From contig NZ_LT984884.1 of the NCBI RefSeq assembly GCF_900258515.1, positions 3,035,696 to 3,099,695 of the forward strand: a DNA stretch of 64,000 nucleotides, in the 5' to 3' direction. This document shows positions 1-10,056 of this stretch, in pieces. A program made the position numbers and the translations under genes. Position 1 is the stretch's first letter; the number at the start of each line of letters is the position of its first letter. The notes beneath the pieces were generated by a model, which saw only the letters and a program-made list of their open reading frames with translations, did not search any database and had not been told where the DNA came from. The DNA comes from Lentibacillus sp. Marseille-P4043. GTDB taxonomy: Bacteria > Bacillota > Bacilli > Bacillales > Amphibacillaceae.

Positions 1-510
1 AATCGCTAAATCGTTGTCCATGTTTTGAAAAATCAATGCAGCCTGTTCACGATCCATATCTTTGAATGATGAGGACATTGTTTTAACCGTATCTTGTTCC
101 TCATCTTTGTTTTCACTTTCTGCCGTATTGGCTTCATCAGGCGTTGTCCGATTTTCAAGTTTGGTAATTTCTTGCTCCATTTGATCAATTGTTGCCTCAA
201 GATCAGTTACATTTTGGTTTAATTGGTCAATTTCTTCATTCTTATTTTTGATAGTAGTTTTCATTTTTTCTTCCGTTTGTTGAACATTTTTTTCTTCATC
301 GGTCGAAATCAACGACGATACCACTGGGATGTCATTTCCAGTCTTTTTAACCCAGTCAATGACATTTACCCCTGCTACGGAAAAAATAATAATCGCTAGT
401 GTAATCGCAACAATGATTGGAATAACAATTGCAAAGAAGAACCATAAAATCGGATTTGTTTTTGTCTTATGTTCTGATTGTGCCTTTGATTTTTTTGATT
501 GATTTGCCAT
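1..510 (-). CDS. motE: MotE/YlxF-like flagellar chaperone, 3' end cut off by the window
   Basis: This gene starts with ATG at 510 and is open through position 1, giving 170 codons in the window. A Lys/Ser-rich N-terminus is followed by one membrane helix (about residues 21-43) and then a long coiled coil rich in Glu, Gln and Lys (about 70-130). The last visible residues (FKDMDREQAALIFQNMD) resemble the MgtE-N-like module of MotE, a chaperone for the flagellar stator protein MotC/MotB in related bacteria. It lies 5 nt downstream of fliJ, where ylxF sits in Bacillus. The family assignment rests on position and architecture; the C-terminus cannot be judged. Confidence 0.8.
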   Translation of the reverse strand, partial: MANQSKKSKAQSEHKTKTNPILWFFFAIVIPIIVAITLAIIIFSVAGVNVIDWVKKTGNDIPVVSSLISTDEEKNVQQTEEKMKTTIKNKNEEIDQLNQNVTDLEATIDQMEQEITKLENRTTPDEANTAESENKDEEQDTVKTMSSSFKDMDREQAALIFQNMDNDLAI

Positions 511-515
511 ACCTG

Positions 516-962
516 TCACCCATTTTTCCTGCTTAAAAACTGCTGGATAGATATTTCGTCCATTGACTGCTTTTCTTGCTTAAGGATAATTTCCGCTTGT
601 TCCTTTTGCCTTAGTTCGATGATTTTTTCAAACTTTTTTACTTCCACATGTGCACTCGTTAACTTCTCTTGTTTCGTTTCCATTTCTCTTCTTGCCTGCT
701 GAACGGAATGTTGTAAGGTAACAATTTGTTTGTTTAATATTTCAATATATCTTACTTGCTCCTTTAATTGATCAATCGGAGTAGTTTGCTGAAGATAACT
801 TTCATATGATTCTTCAGCCGCTTCCTTTTTTCGCAACAGTGTATATAGTTTCGTGGCAATTTTTTCAAAAAGTTCCATGGAATTACGATATGCTTTATGT
901 GCGTCATTTTTTTCCTGCTCTCGAACATGCAGAATTTTAGATAAAGCCATAGTTTCTGCCAT
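516..962 (-). CDS. fliJ: Flagellar export chaperone FliJ
   Basis: FliJ is the coiled-coil stalk protein of the flagellar type III export ATPase, working with FliI and FliH at the inner membrane. The 148-residue product is almost entirely charged helix, and its N-terminus (MAETMALSKILHVREQEK) and C-terminus (DEISIQQFL) match the Bacillus FliJ pattern. The ATG at 962 is preferred to a TTG one codon upstream because it overlaps the fliI stop as TGATG and gives the usual family N-terminus. It is translationally coupled to fliI, and motE follows. Confidence 0.88.
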   Translation of the reverse strand: MAETMALSKILHVREQEKNDAHKAYRNSMELFEKIATKLYTLLRKKEAAEESYESYLQQTTPIDQLKEQVRYIEILNKQIVTLQHSVQQARREMETKQEKLTSAHVEVKKFEKIIELRQKEQAEIILKQEKQSMDEISIQQFLSRKNG

Positions 963-2281
963 CAATCAGCACCTCCATTAAGCAGCTTTTGCATTTGTTT
1001 AATCGAATCATCGAGTGTGATATACTCAAAAATCGCCTGCTTTAAAAAGCGTTGTATTTTTGGATAATAGGCGATAGCTTTATCAATTTCATGGTCTGTT
1101 CCCCGCTTATATGCACCGATTTGAATGAGTTCACTATTTTCTTCATATTTCGCCATTAGCGAGCGCAATTCTTGAGCAGCTTCTAAATGTTCTTTATTTG
1201 CTATTTGATTCATTACACGACTAATCGATTTTAACGTATTAATGGCAGGAAATTGACCTTGCTCAGCTAACTTTCGATCTAATACAAAATGCCCGTCCAA
1301 AATACCACGAACAGTGTCAGCAATCGGTTCGTTCATGTCATCCCCATCAACTAGCACGGTATAAAACGCAGTAATTGTTCCTTTACTACTTGTCCCTGTC
1401 CGTTCTAACAATTTTGGCAACGTAGCAAATACAGATGGTGTATATCCTTTCGTTGTTGGTGGTTCACCAGTCGCAAGACCCACTTCCCTTTGAGCCATCG
1501 CCACCCTTGTCACCGAATCCATCATCAAATTTACCTGAAAACCTAAATCACGAAAATATTCACTAATTGCTGTTGCTGTATATGCACCTTTAATCCGCAT
1601 TAGAGCTGGTTGATCAGAAGTTGCAACAACGACAATCGATTTTTTCAATCCTTCGTCACCTAGATCATTCTCAATAAATTCTCTAACTTCTCGACCACGT
1701 TCACCGATAAGGGCAATCACATTTATATCTGCTCCACTGTTCCTAGCAATCATACCTAGCAATGTACTTTTACCCACACCACTTCCCGCAAAAATCCCAA
1801 TTCGCTGTCCCTTACCAACTGTTAACAAGGAGTCAATCGCCTTCACACCAACTTGAATTGGTTCATCAATCGGCGGTCGGGATAACGGATTTGGTGGAGA
1901 TTGCTCGGTTAGATAGTTTGTTAATCCTTTTGGCAATTTTGTATTGTCTAAACTTCTACCTAGTGAATCTACTACTTTACCAATCAGACCACGGCCAACT
2001 TTTATTGTTAAGGCACTTCCGGTAGATTCGACCAGACAACCTGGTCCGATTTCCGTTACTTCCGCATATGGCATAAGAATGATTTTTTCATTACTAAACC
2101 CAACAACCTCAGCCATTACCGTACGCTGTTTCGCTGAAGATGCATGGATAAAACAAACTTCTCCAATATTTGCATCCGGTCCCTGTGATTCGATCATAAG
2201 CCCGACCACACGCAGTACTTTTCCATAACGTTTATATGTGTCCGCTTGTTCAATAGCTGCCAAATAATTTCCTAGGTTCAT
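962..2281 (-). CDS. fliI: Flagellar export ATPase FliI
   Basis: FliI hydrolyses ATP to help load and unfold flagellar export substrates at the cytoplasmic base of the flagellum. The protein has 439 residues, normal for the family. The Walker A motif GSGVGKST lies near residues 165-172, followed by an F1-beta-like core with GERGREV and DSVTRVAMAQREVGLATGEP. The start ATG overlaps the fliH stop (ATGA), and the end overlaps fliJ, so the three genes are coupled. Confidence 0.97.
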   Translation of the reverse strand: MNLGNYLAAIEQADTYKRYGKVLRVVGLMIESQGPDANIGEVCFIHASSAKQRTVMAEVVGFSNEKIILMPYAEVTEIGPGCLVESTGSALTIKVGRGLIGKVVDSLGRSLDNTKLPKGLTNYLTEQSPPNPLSRPPIDEPIQVGVKAIDSLLTVGKGQRIGIFAGSGVGKSTLLGMIARNSGADINVIALIGERGREVREFIENDLGDEGLKKSIVVVATSDQPALMRIKGAYTATAISEYFRDLGFQVNLMMDSVTRVAMAQREVGLATGEPPTTKGYTPSVFATLPKLLERTGTSSKGTITAFYTVLVDGDDMNEPIADTVRGILDGHFVLDRKLAEQGQFPAINTLKSISRVMNQIANKEHLEAAQELRSLMAKYEENSELIQIGAYKRGTDHEIDKAIAYYPKIQRFLKQAIFEYITLDDSIKQMQKLLNGGAD

Positions 2282-3042
2282 TGTTCATTCTCCAGTGTAA
2301 GCTCATGTAAAATTTCTCGAAGCTGTTTTAATTGCGTATCAACACTTGCATCAATTTGTCCGAATGGATGCTCAATAATGCAACTGTCCGGATTTAATTC
2401 CTCTGTTAAATGTACCGTTAGTTTTGTATCTTCAGGCAACAATTGATATAATTCATCTTTTTGCTGGACAATAAACTCATAATTATCCGGATTTACATTT
2501 ACAGTAATAACGGATTGATCCTTAATTTCCTTTATAGCTGCTTTTACAATCGATAAAAATGTTTCCGGACTATCTACTAACGTTTGGTTGATGATCTTTT
2601 CGGCCGTATGAATTGCCAAATCGATTATTATTTCTTCACTTTGTTCAATGGTAGCGTGATAGTCCACAGTTGCAGAAGAAATAATTTGGTTTGCTTTGTC
2701 TAACAATTGTTGATATTGTTCCAAGCTTTCTTGCTTTCCAGTTGCAAAACCTTCATTATATCCTTCTTCCTGCGCCTGTTTCCTATAGGTTTCTTTCGTT
2801 TTTTCCCATTCTTCCTTATCTTGTTCAATCGTTTGTTGTGCCTCTTGGAGGATTTGTACTTTCTTTGTTTCAAGCTGTTTCAGTTCAGCACGCATGTCAT
2901 TCAATTTATGTTGTAATGTAATCTGCTCGTTTTCTAGTGAATTATCATCGTTCTGTTTAGGTTCCGTCTGTCTAATTTGTTCTATCGGTTTAATTTTAAT
3001 CTCTTTGCCATTTACCGCATTGTAAGAGTTGCTATTAGACAA
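2278..3042 (-). CDS. fliH: Flagellar assembly protein FliH
   Basis: FliH binds FliI and regulates the export ATPase. The 254-residue protein has a long Glu/Gln-rich coiled coil (about residues 35-110) and a conserved C-terminal half (ATIEQSEEIIIDLAIHTAEK, then a VNPDNYEFI segment) typical of FliH/V-ATPase-E proteins. I place the start at a TTG at 3042, because a strong Shine-Dalgarno sequence, GGAGGTGA, lies 8 nt upstream. A longer reading frame from 3084 would place that ribosome site inside the gene. The first codons overlap the end of fliG. Confidence 0.88.
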   Translation of the reverse strand: MSNSNSYNAVNGKEIKIKPIEQIRQTEPKQNDDNSLENEQITLQHKLNDMRAELKQLETKKVQILQEAQQTIEQDKEEWEKTKETYRKQAQEEGYNEGFATGKQESLEQYQQLLDKANQIISSATVDYHATIEQSEEIIIDLAIHTAEKIINQTLVDSPETFLSIVKAAIKEIKDQSVITVNVNPDNYEFIVQQKDELYQLLPEDTKLTVHLTEELNPDSCIIEHPFGQIDASVDTQLKQLREILHELTLENEQ

Positions 3043-4048
3043 TAATATCGTCACCTCCACCACGAGCGATAACAATTTCACCAATTTCTTCTAATTTGCG
3101 AATAACCGAAACAATTCTCGTTTGCGCTTCTTCAACATCTCTCAATCGAACAGGGCCCATATATTCCATTTCTTCTTTAAACGTTTCTGCCATTCGTTGT
3201 GACATGTTTTTGAAGACAATATCTTTCACTTCATCACTAGCAACTTTAAGTGCAAGTCGTAAATCTTCATTATCCACTTCACGAACAACACGCTGAATGG
3301 CACGATTGTCAAGAATAACAATATCTTCAAAGACAAACATGCGTTTTTTGATTTCATCAGCAAGTTCTGGATCTTGAATTTCCAATGCATCTAAAATGGT
3401 TCGTTCTGTACTACGATCAACACCATTCAATACTTCCACAACAGCTGGAATACCACCAGTTTGTGTGTAATCCTCTGTCAGTGCTGAGGATATGTTGCGT
3501 TCTAACACTTGTTCAACTTGGTTAATAATTTCCGGTGATGTCGAATCCATCGTCGCAATCCTTTTTGCTATATCCGCCTGCATTTCCTGTGGCAATTCAG
3601 ATAAAATTTGACCAGCCTGTTCGGCATCAAGATAACTTAAGACAAGTGCTATCGTTTGCGGATGCTCGTTTTGGATAAAATTTAATACTTGTTGTGGATC
3701 AGCTTTACGCGCAAAATCAAACGGTCTAACTTGCAGTGATGATGTAAGCCGATTGATAATATCGGATGCTTCTTGTGAGCCAAACGCTTTTTCAAGAACT
3801 GTCTTCGCGTAGCCGATTCCACCTTGTCCAATATAATCCTGTGCTAGTGCAAGTTGCTGAAATTGCTCTAGCACATCCTCTTTTAAATTTGATTCTACTT
3901 TTTTAACTGAAGAAATCTCTAAACTTAACTTCTCGATCTCCTCTTCAGATAAATACTTATATACTTGAGCGGATACGTCTGGACCTAAGGAAATTAAGAG
4001 AATTGCTGCTTTTTGTTTTCCGGTTAATTCCCCTTTTTGTCTTGCCAT
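3035..4048 (-). CDS. fliG: Flagellar motor switch protein FliG
   Basis: FliG forms the rotor ring that contacts the stator and generates torque. The 337-residue product has the N-terminal FliF-binding region (QKAAILLISLGPDVSAQVYK), the middle domain with the EHPQTIALVLSYL helix, and the C-terminal charged torque helix around DNRAIQRVVREVD. The start ATG is preceded by TAGGAGGAACTATTT. It lies 12 nt after fliF and overlaps the fliH start. Confidence 0.97.
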   Translation of the reverse strand: MARQKGELTGKQKAAILLISLGPDVSAQVYKYLSEEEIEKLSLEISSVKKVESNLKEDVLEQFQQLALAQDYIGQGGIGYAKTVLEKAFGSQEASDIINRLTSSLQVRPFDFARKADPQQVLNFIQNEHPQTIALVLSYLDAEQAGQILSELPQEMQADIAKRIATMDSTSPEIINQVEQVLERNISSALTEDYTQTGGIPAVVEVLNGVDRSTERTILDALEIQDPELADEIKKRMFVFEDIVILDNRAIQRVVREVDNEDLRLALKVASDEVKDIVFKNMSQRMAETFKEEMEYMGPVRLRDVEEAQTRIVSVIRKLEEIGEIVIARGGGDDIIV

Positions 4049-4060
4049 AAATAGTTCCTC

Positions 4061-5671
4061 CTAATCATCCGCAATCCAACTTCTTAAAAGTTTAGCAAAG
4101 TCTTCTGGTTTTTCTTTTGCCATTTTCTCCAACTGCTTCCGTCGAACCACGGATTCTGTATCTGGTTCTCCACCTAGTTCTGGTACTTCTGCAGCTGTTT
4201 CTTCTACTGCCACCGTCTCTTCTTCTATTTCTTCTTCTTCGCTGTCATCTTTTCGTCTGCGAATTAACATAATAACTAGAATGATAATGATGACTAATAA
4301 AATACCCCCAGCAATATACATCCACATTGGAATAGCAGATTGCGGTGTTTCTGGAAATGCAGTGTCACCACTAAATTCTTGGAAAACAATCGATACTTTT
4401 TCATCCGGTTGTTGTACTTCACCATATTCTTTGTCGATTGATGTTGTAATAATGGAATCTAAAATAGAAGATATCCCATCTTGTACACTATTCTGTTCTT
4501 GCTGACTAAGGTATTGGACATCTTTTCCATCTTTATCTTTCACATTGTCCACAGCAACTTGAATGCCCAAATCACGAATTTTATATGGGCTCTCAGCGAT
4601 CTCTTTATGAATACGATTGTACTCATTATTCACTGTTTCTTTTACAAGTTCATACTCACCGTCTCCATCATTATCCTCGGCTTGATAGTTCGTTATGTCC
4701 TCTTCACCAGTTCCTGCAACACCACCAGCCGGAGGATTATCTCCTGTATATGTTTCGTGAACCGTTTCGATACTAACTGGTACACCTTCCATATTTTCGA
4801 CATCTACCGGATCAACAATTTCTTCAACACGGTTCTCCTCCGTGAAATCGATGTCTGAAGTGACCGAAACGATAACATTTTCCGGACCAACCATGGCACC
4901 AAGCATTTGCTGTACTCTTCTCTTGATATCACGTTCGATATCCTTTTTGATCGATTGTTGTGATGTGTACGCATCTTGGCCACCAGAAACTGTTTGCTTA
5001 TCCTGGTCGTAATATTCGAAATACTGATTCATGATAACAATATTTTCAGCAGGTAGGTTTGGTACTGCCTTGGAAACTAACCGATAAAGTGAATCAATCT
5101 GGTTGCCTTGAAATTGTTGTCCTGGTTGAGTGTTGATAACAATTGATGCACTCGCTTCTTCTGCATTATCACTAACAAACACCGGTTCTTCAGGCATGTT
5201 AACCATTACTTTTGCATCGTTAATTCCATCAACGCCCTTAATTAAGTTGGCTAATTCCGTCTGCATAGCATCCAATTTAATCATGTCGAACTCGTTATCG
5301 GTAATACCCCAGGAAGCATTGTCGCTAAAAAACGAATAATCAATGTTGCCGCTGTTAGGAATCCCTTGACCAGCAAGATCTACCAACAATGAATCTACCT
5401 GTTCTTCCGGAACGGTTATGGTCTTCCCTGCATCTTCCAATTCATATGGAACTCCTCTTGTATCAAGCTCCGTTTTAATCTGACCAACTTCCTGCAATGA
5501 TAAATTATTATACAACGGGACCATTTTCGTATTCGATGAAAATATTACAATACCGATGATCAAAGCAATAACGATAGCGATGGAACCCAAAAGTATACCT
5601 TTTTGACTTTTTGATCGATTTGTCCAAAAAGATTTTGTTTTATCTTTAATTTGTAAAATTTTCTCTTTCAT
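4061..5671 (-). CDS. fliF: Flagellar MS-ring protein FliF
   Basis: FliF builds the membrane-embedded MS ring, the first structure of the basal body. The chosen ATG at 5671 has a GGGGGA ribosome site and gives 536 residues, the usual Bacillus length; an upstream in-frame codon at 5692 would add seven residues and lacks a good site. Features are an N-terminal membrane helix (about 24-46), ring-building motifs including DNEFDMIKLDAMQTELANLI, a glycine/acid-rich central loop, a second membrane helix (about 443-463) and a C-terminal FliG-binding tail ending FAKLLRSWIADD. Confidence 0.96.
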   Translation of the reverse strand: MKEKILQIKDKTKSFWTNRSKSQKGILLGSIAIVIALIIGIVIFSSNTKMVPLYNNLSLQEVGQIKTELDTRGVPYELEDAGKTITVPEEQVDSLLVDLAGQGIPNSGNIDYSFFSDNASWGITDNEFDMIKLDAMQTELANLIKGVDGINDAKVMVNMPEEPVFVSDNAEEASASIVINTQPGQQFQGNQIDSLYRLVSKAVPNLPAENIVIMNQYFEYYDQDKQTVSGGQDAYTSQQSIKKDIERDIKRRVQQMLGAMVGPENVIVSVTSDIDFTEENRVEEIVDPVDVENMEGVPVSIETVHETYTGDNPPAGGVAGTGEEDITNYQAEDNDGDGEYELVKETVNNEYNRIHKEIAESPYKIRDLGIQVAVDNVKDKDGKDVQYLSQQEQNSVQDGISSILDSIITTSIDKEYGEVQQPDEKVSIVFQEFSGDTAFPETPQSAIPMWMYIAGGILLVIIIILVIMLIRRRKDDSEEEEIEEETVAVEETAAEVPELGGEPDTESVVRRKQLEKMAKEKPEDFAKLLRSWIADD

Positions 5672-5769
5672 ATATTCCCCCGCCAAATTCAAAATCTATT
5701 AGAGCATACAATACCTATATTACTAGTTTGTGTTAAGACCCGGTCACAATTATTTCTAGCGTCCAATCA

Positions 5770-6075
5770 CTATACTTGCATCCGCATGATTTCGTTATAG
5801 GCATCAATTACTTTTCGCTGAATTTGAACAGAGGTTTCTAACGTAATACTTGCCTTTTGCGCAGTAATCATCACATCATGCAAGTCGTTAATTTCACCCT
5901 TTGCTAAGCTTTCCGTTTTTTGATTTGAAGCGACTTGTGTGTCATTAACGTGCTGTATTGCCGCTTTTAATGTATTCGCAAAATCAGCTTGTGCCTCTCC
6001 AGCTGGAATTTTAGGTTTGGCGCTTGCTTTAGCGGGTAAATATGATGGTGCTATACCAGTTATACTTTGATTCAT
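5770..6075 (-). CDS. fliE: Flagellar hook-basal body protein FliE
   Basis: FliE connects the MS ring to the rod. The 101-residue product is of normal size and ends with the conserved helix (MITAQKASITLETSVQIQRK then VIDAYNEIMRMQV). It sits between flgC and fliF as in other Bacillaceae. A gap of about 100 nt separates it from the fliF start; I see no convincing promoter or terminator in that gap. Confidence 0.95.
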   Translation of the reverse strand: MNQSITGIAPSYLPAKASAKPKIPAGEAQADFANTLKAAIQHVNDTQVASNQKTESLAKGEINDLHDVMITAQKASITLETSVQIQRKVIDAYNEIMRMQV

Positions 6076-6094
6076 AATAAACGCTCCCTAATCC

Positions 6095-6550
6095 CTATTT
6101 GCCTATTTCTAAAGCTTTCATTAACATACTTTTTGTTGCATTTACCGAGGTGATGTTCGCCTCATATGATCTGGTTGCACTCATTAAATCAACCATTTCC
6201 TTTAGGGGATCCACATTTGGTAATTCAACATAACCAGCCTCATTCGCATCTGGATGGTTGGGGTTATAAACAAGTTTGAACGGTTCATCATCTTCCACTA
6301 TTTCACTAACTTTGACACCCGAACCTGGTGACGAAGTTGTATTTGATGCTTTTTGTAGAAATGATTGAAAGCTTTTTTCTTTCGGTTCAACAACGGTCAT
6401 TTTTCTACGGTACGGCTCATATTCGCCATCCTCATTAACAGTGGCTCTCGTCGTTTGAGCATTGGCAATATTTGAAGAAATAACATCCATCCTTAATCGT
6501 TGAGCCGTCAATGCACTTGCACTCGTATTTAGCGCGTTAAAAATCGACAT
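6095..6550 (-). CDS. flgC: Flagellar basal-body rod protein FlgC
   Basis: FlgC is a proximal rod subunit exported through the basal body. The 151-residue protein has the N-terminal rod signature (SASALTAQRLRMDVISSNIA followed by NAQTT) and the C-terminal helix (MVDLMSATRSYEANI) shared by rod and hook proteins. It follows flgB by 2 nt and precedes fliE by 19 nt, so the three are cotranscribed. Confidence 0.97.
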   Translation of the reverse strand: MSIFNALNTSASALTAQRLRMDVISSNIANAQTTRATVNEDGEYEPYRRKMTVVEPKEKSFQSFLQKASNTTSSPGSGVKVSEIVEDDEPFKLVYNPNHPDANEAGYVELPNVDPLKEMVDLMSATRSYEANITSVNATKSMLMKALEIGK

Positions 6551-6552
6551 TA

Positions 6553-6951
6553 TTATCTTCCCCCTCTAACAACTGTTTGCAAATCCCGGAACTTACCATT
6601 CATTCTGTCAACTAATGATTGATAATAGATTTGATTTTCTGCAAGTTCTGCCATTTCTTTATCAATATCAACATTATTACCGTTATGATTGTACATGGTA
6701 TCGTTCTTTGTATTAATTTGATAGGAATTTTGTGATGTTCCATTGTTAAATGGCAAATGTCTTGGATCTGTGCGTTTTGCCGCTAATGAATTCCCCAGTT
6801 CTTTATGTAATACATTTTTAAAGGTTACATCTTTCGCCTTATAATTCGGAGTATCTACATTCGCGATATTATTTGATATCGTACTATTTTTAACACTTGC
6901 ATAATCAAGCGAATTTTCAAGTGTTCGGAATGTTCCACCAAACAAATCCAT
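6553..6951 (-). CDS. flgB: Flagellar basal-body rod protein FlgB, first gene of the fla/che operon
   Basis: FlgB is a proximal rod subunit. The 132-residue product carries the rod motif SNNIANVDTPNYKAKDV near residues 27-43 and a C-terminal coiled segment. The start ATG is preceded by GAAGGAGGAATTGTA. It is the promoter-proximal gene of the flagellar operon running to the left edge of the window, and 314 nt of non-coding DNA separate it from codY, which is closed by a terminator. Confidence 0.96.
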   Translation of the reverse strand: MDLFGGTFRTLENSLDYASVKNSTISNNIANVDTPNYKAKDVTFKNVLHKELGNSLAAKRTDPRHLPFNNGTSQNSYQINTKNDTMYNHNGNNVDIDKEMAELAENQIYYQSLVDRMNGKFRDLQTVVRGGR

Positions 6952-7133
6952 TACAATTCCTCCTTCATTTAATGGAAACCTTTCTAACGGACATAAACTA
7001 TATTATCCATACGAATATTGTAATTTATCCAACGAACAATGTCTATGTTATTTCGACATATTCCGACTTAGGAAAATAAAATAGTTACAAATAACTAGGA
7101 TTTAAGTCTCGAAAAAACACTCATCATTGGAAT

Positions 7134-7142
7134 ATTATATCA
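7134..7142 (-). promoter_or_regulatory. Candidate extended -10 promoter upstream of flgB
   Basis: Within the 314-nt codY-flgB gap (6952-7265) the minus strand reads TTTTTGATATAAT. This contains a consensus TATAAT at 7139-7134 with a TG one base upstream, an extended -10 element. No good -35 is visible at the right distance. The site lies about 180 nt upstream of the flgB start. I found no clear sigma-D site in the gap. Confidence 0.4.
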
Positions 7143-7224
7143 AAAAGTTATGCAACAATGAGTATTTTATCACATTTTGTCGAGTTTTGATAGTTGATAT
7201 AGGACTTTGTTAATAATCTGCCAT

Positions 7225-7257
7225 AAAAAAAAGACTAGCGCTCCGCTAGTCTTTTTT
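7225..7257 (-). terminator. Rho-independent terminator after codY
   Basis: GACTAGCG (7233-7240) pairs perfectly with CGCTAGTC (7244-7251) around a 3-nt loop. On the minus strand it is followed by eight T residues, and a T run also lies on the plus side. It begins 8 nt past the codY stop and separates codY from the flagellar operon. Confidence 0.93.
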
Positions 7258-7265
7258 CCTTTATC

Positions 7266-8045
7266 TTATCTAGAACGTAACTTTTCTAGTTCTACAAGGA
7301 ATTTATCATTTAAAACTTTAATGAATGTTCCTTTCATTCCCAATGAACGGGATTCAATTACACCGGCACTTTCTAATTTTCTAAGTGCGTTAACGATAAC
7401 TGATCTGGTAATACCTACTCTATCAGCAATTTTACTTGCCACTAATAGACCTTCATTTCCATTTAATTCTTCAAAGATATGATCGATTGCTTCTAGTTCA
7501 CTATAGGAAAGTGAACTGATTGCCATTTGAACTACCGCTTTACTTCTAGCTTCCAATTCAATTTCCTCTGTTTTTTCATGAAGAATTTCCATTCCAACTA
7601 CAGTAGCGCCGTATTCACCAAGTAATAAGTCATCATCACTAAAGCTTTCTGTTAATCTACTTAGTACAAGTGTTCCAAGTCGCTCCCCACCACCAATGAT
7701 AGGTACGATTGTTGTTAAACCATTTTGGAATAATTCACGATTTTCTACAGGGAATGCTGTATAGGAGCTATCAATATCCAAGTTCGCTGTTGTTTCATGA
7801 ATATTGAACAATCCTCTAGTATATTCTTCAGGGAATTGACGTTCTTCAAGCATTGATTTCATACGCTCGTTTTCGATTTCCTGATTAATAGCAAATCCTA
7901 ACAATTTCCCTCTTCTGCTTACGATGAATACATTACCCCGAATTACGTCTCTCAATGATGCCGACATTTCATTAAAGTTTACTGATTTCCCTGTTGCTTT
8001 CTGTAACATTGCATTAATTTTTCTTGCGCGATCTAAAAGTTCCAT
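7266..8045 (-). CDS. codY: GTP- and branched-chain amino acid-sensing repressor CodY
   Basis: CodY represses stationary-phase and nitrogen/amino-acid genes when GTP and isoleucine/valine are plentiful. The product has 259 residues, the exact B. subtilis length, when started at the ATG at 8045 (GGAGGATTATC upstream). An in-frame codon at 8063 lacks a ribosome site. The N-terminal GAF domain includes SRRGKLLGF and [12 protein letters not shown]; the winged-helix DNA-binding motif [20 protein letters not shown] starts near residue 203. It is the last gene of the xerC-hslV-hslU-codY operon. Confidence 0.98.
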   Translation of the reverse strand: MELLDRARKINAMLQKATGKSVNFNEMSASLRDVIRGNVFIVSRRGKLLGFAINQEIENERMKSMLEERQFPEEYTRGLFNIHETTANLDIDSSYTAFPVENRELFQNGLTTIVPIIGGGERLGTLVLSRLTESFSDDDLLLGEYGATVVGMEILHEKTEEIELEARSKAVVQMAISSLSYSELEAIDHIFEELNGNEGLLVASKIADRVGITRSVIVNALRKLESAGVIESRSLGMKGTFIKVLNDKFLVELEKLRSR

Positions 8046-8072
8046 GATAATCCTCCATTTCAATTGTTTAAA

Positions 8073-9473
8073 TTATAATATAAATTGGCTTAAATCTTTA
8101 TTTTTTACGATTGTACTTAATTTTTTATCAACATATTCCGGGGTGATTTTTACTGTCTCCATCGTAACGTCTGGTGCTTCAAATGATAAATCTTCAAGTA
8201 GCTTTTCCAAGATCGTGTGCAATCGTCTTGCTCCGATATTATCTGTCTCTTGGTTCACCTGATAGGCAATTTCTGCTAGTCTAGTCACAGCTTCGTCTGT
8301 AAACGCAACATTTATACCTTCTGTTTTCAACAATGCATGGTATTGCTTCAATAATGCGTTCGATGGCTCTTGTAAAATTCGTTTGAAATCTTCTACAACC
8401 AACTTTTCTAATTCAACCCGAATCGGAAATCTTCCTTGCAATTCTGGTATTAAGTCAGAAGGTTTTGACATGTGAAAAGCACCCGCAGCAATAAACAGCA
8501 TGTGGTCGGTTTTTACCGGACCATGCTTGGTCACAACAGTAGACCCTTCCACAATCGGCAAAATATCCCGCTGCACACCTTCTCGTGATACATTAGCCTG
8601 GTTATCCTGTTTACCAGCTACCTTATCAATCTCATCAATAAACAAAATACCGGATTGCTCAGCCCGTTCAATTGCTTCCTGGGCAGCTTCTTCCATATCA
8701 ACAAGCTTTTGTGCCTCTTGCAGCGTTAATACCTTTCTAGCTTCTGAAACCGGGAGCTTTCGTTTCTTTTTTTTCTTCGGCATAAATTGACCAAGTGCAT
8801 CCTGCATATTCATACCCATTTGCTCCATACCCGAACCTTGCAGCATATCAAACATGGAAGGAGGAAGTTCCTCGATTTCCACAGTTACAATATGGTCTTC
8901 CATTTCTCCAAGGGCAAGTTGGTGTTCAATCCGTTTTCGCTTGTTTCTAATTTCCTCGCTTTTATCTTGATCTTTTTCATCATTATCATCATCGTCTTCG
9001 GATCCATTAGAGAAAAGCATTTCAAACGGATTTTTCATGTTGGATTGTTTTTTAGCTTGAGGCATCAAAAGCTGTACAAGTTTCTTATTTGCTTCCACTT
9101 CTGCTTTACCTTTTACTTCTTCCATTTTTTCCTCTTTTACCATCCGTATAGCCATTTCAACCAAATCACGAACCATCGACTCAACGTCACGACCAACATA
9201 GCCTACTTCCGTGAATTTAGTTGCTTCTACTTTTACAAATGGCGCACCAACAAGTTTAGCTAACCTTCTGGCAATCTCTGTTTTCCCTACCCCTGTAGGG
9301 CCCATCATCAAAATGTTTTTTGGTACGATCTCATCTTTAATCGATTCATCCAGTTTCATTCGACGATAACGATTTCTAAGTGCAACAGCAACAGATTTTT
9401 TCGCTTGGTGCTGACCAATTATATAATTATCTAACTGATCAACAATTTGCTTTGGAGTTAAATCAATTCCCAT
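8073..9473 (-). CDS. hslU: HslU/ClpY ATPase subunit of the HslUV protease
   Basis: HslU is an AAA+ unfoldase that feeds substrates to HslV. The product has 466 residues. Walker [10 protein letters not shown] lies at about 58-66, the pore motif GYVGRD at about 88-93, Walker B LFIDEIDK in the middle, and the C-terminal LSQFIL tail inserts into HslV. The intermediate domain carries the long acidic/lysine-rich insert. The ATG at 9473 is preceded by AAGGAGG at 11 nt. It follows hslV with about 20 nt spacing. Confidence 0.97.
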   Translation of the reverse strand: MGIDLTPKQIVDQLDNYIIGQHQAKKSVAVALRNRYRRMKLDESIKDEIVPKNILMMGPTGVGKTEIARRLAKLVGAPFVKVEATKFTEVGYVGRDVESMVRDLVEMAIRMVKEEKMEEVKGKAEVEANKKLVQLLMPQAKKQSNMKNPFEMLFSNGSEDDDDNDEKDQDKSEEIRNKRKRIEHQLALGEMEDHIVTVEIEELPPSMFDMLQGSGMEQMGMNMQDALGQFMPKKKKKRKLPVSEARKVLTLQEAQKLVDMEEAAQEAIERAEQSGILFIDEIDKVAGKQDNQANVSREGVQRDILPIVEGSTVVTKHGPVKTDHMLFIAAGAFHMSKPSDLIPELQGRFPIRVELEKLVVEDFKRILQEPSNALLKQYHALLKTEGINVAFTDEAVTRLAEIAYQVNQETDNIGARRLHTILEKLLEDLSFEAPDVTMETVKITPEYVDKKLSTIVKNKDLSQFIL

Positions 9474-9492
9474 TGTTAATAAGGCCTCCTTA

Positions 9493-10038
9493 TTAATCAA
9501 GTACTTCTAATGTGATGTGATCATTCGTGTAAATGCAGATTTCACCTGCAATCTCTAATGCTGATTGGGCAATTTCCTTTGCGGTTAAGTTTTCAGTGTG
9601 TCTTCTTAATGCTCGACCGGCACTCAATGCATAATTACCCCCAGACCCGATAGCCAAGATACCATCGTCTGGTTCAATCACTTCACCAGTCCCAGAAACC
9701 AAAAACATATTATCTTTATTCATCACGATCAGCATTGCTTCCAATTTCCGAAGTACTTTATCACTCCGCCACTCTTGTGCCAATTCAACTGCAGCGCGAG
9801 CAAGGTTTCCGTTAAAGGCTTCCAGTTTACCTTCAAATTTTTCAAACAATGTAAATGCATCTGCGACAGATCCAGCAAAACCAGCCAAAACCTGCCCGTT
9901 AAATAATGTACGAACTTTCTTCGCTTTATGTTTCATTACCACTGCATTTCCCAATGTTACTTGCCCATCTCCACTCATTGCACATTGTCCATTGTGCATA
10001 ATTGCAAAAATAGTCGTTGCATGCATTTCATTATTCAC
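9493..10038 (-). CDS. hslV: HslV/ClpQ peptidase subunit
   Basis: HslV is the N-terminal nucleophile peptidase that forms the chamber of HslUV. The GTG at 10038 has AAGAGGTG 6 nt upstream and gives 181 residues, as in B. subtilis. Two codons (GTG 10047, ATG 10044) lie further upstream but overlap or abut the ribosome site. The start [12 protein letters not shown] places a short leader before the HATT block; the first Thr is the likely nucleophile after processing, as in related Firmicutes. Conserved [19 protein letters not shown] and [14 protein letters not shown] are present. Confidence 0.95.
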   Translation of the reverse strand: MNNEMHATTIFAIMHNGQCAMSGDGQVTLGNAVVMKHKAKKVRTLFNGQVLAGFAGSVADAFTLFEKFEGKLEAFNGNLARAAVELAQEWRSDKVLRKLEAMLIVMNKDNMFLVSGTGEVIEPDDGILAIGSGGNYALSAGRALRRHTENLTAKEIAQSALEIAGEICIYTNDHITLEVLD

Positions 10039-10056
10039 GATCATCACCTCTTGACC

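Noticed and set aside
3035..3084. Longer FliH N-terminus from 3084
   Set aside because: The extra 14 codons overlap fliG, contain the ribosome site GGAGGTGA itself and do not look like a FliH start.
6952..7200. Sigma-D promoter for the fla/che operon
   Set aside because: I found no TAAA with a properly spaced GCCGATAT-like element; only an extended -10 sigma-A candidate.
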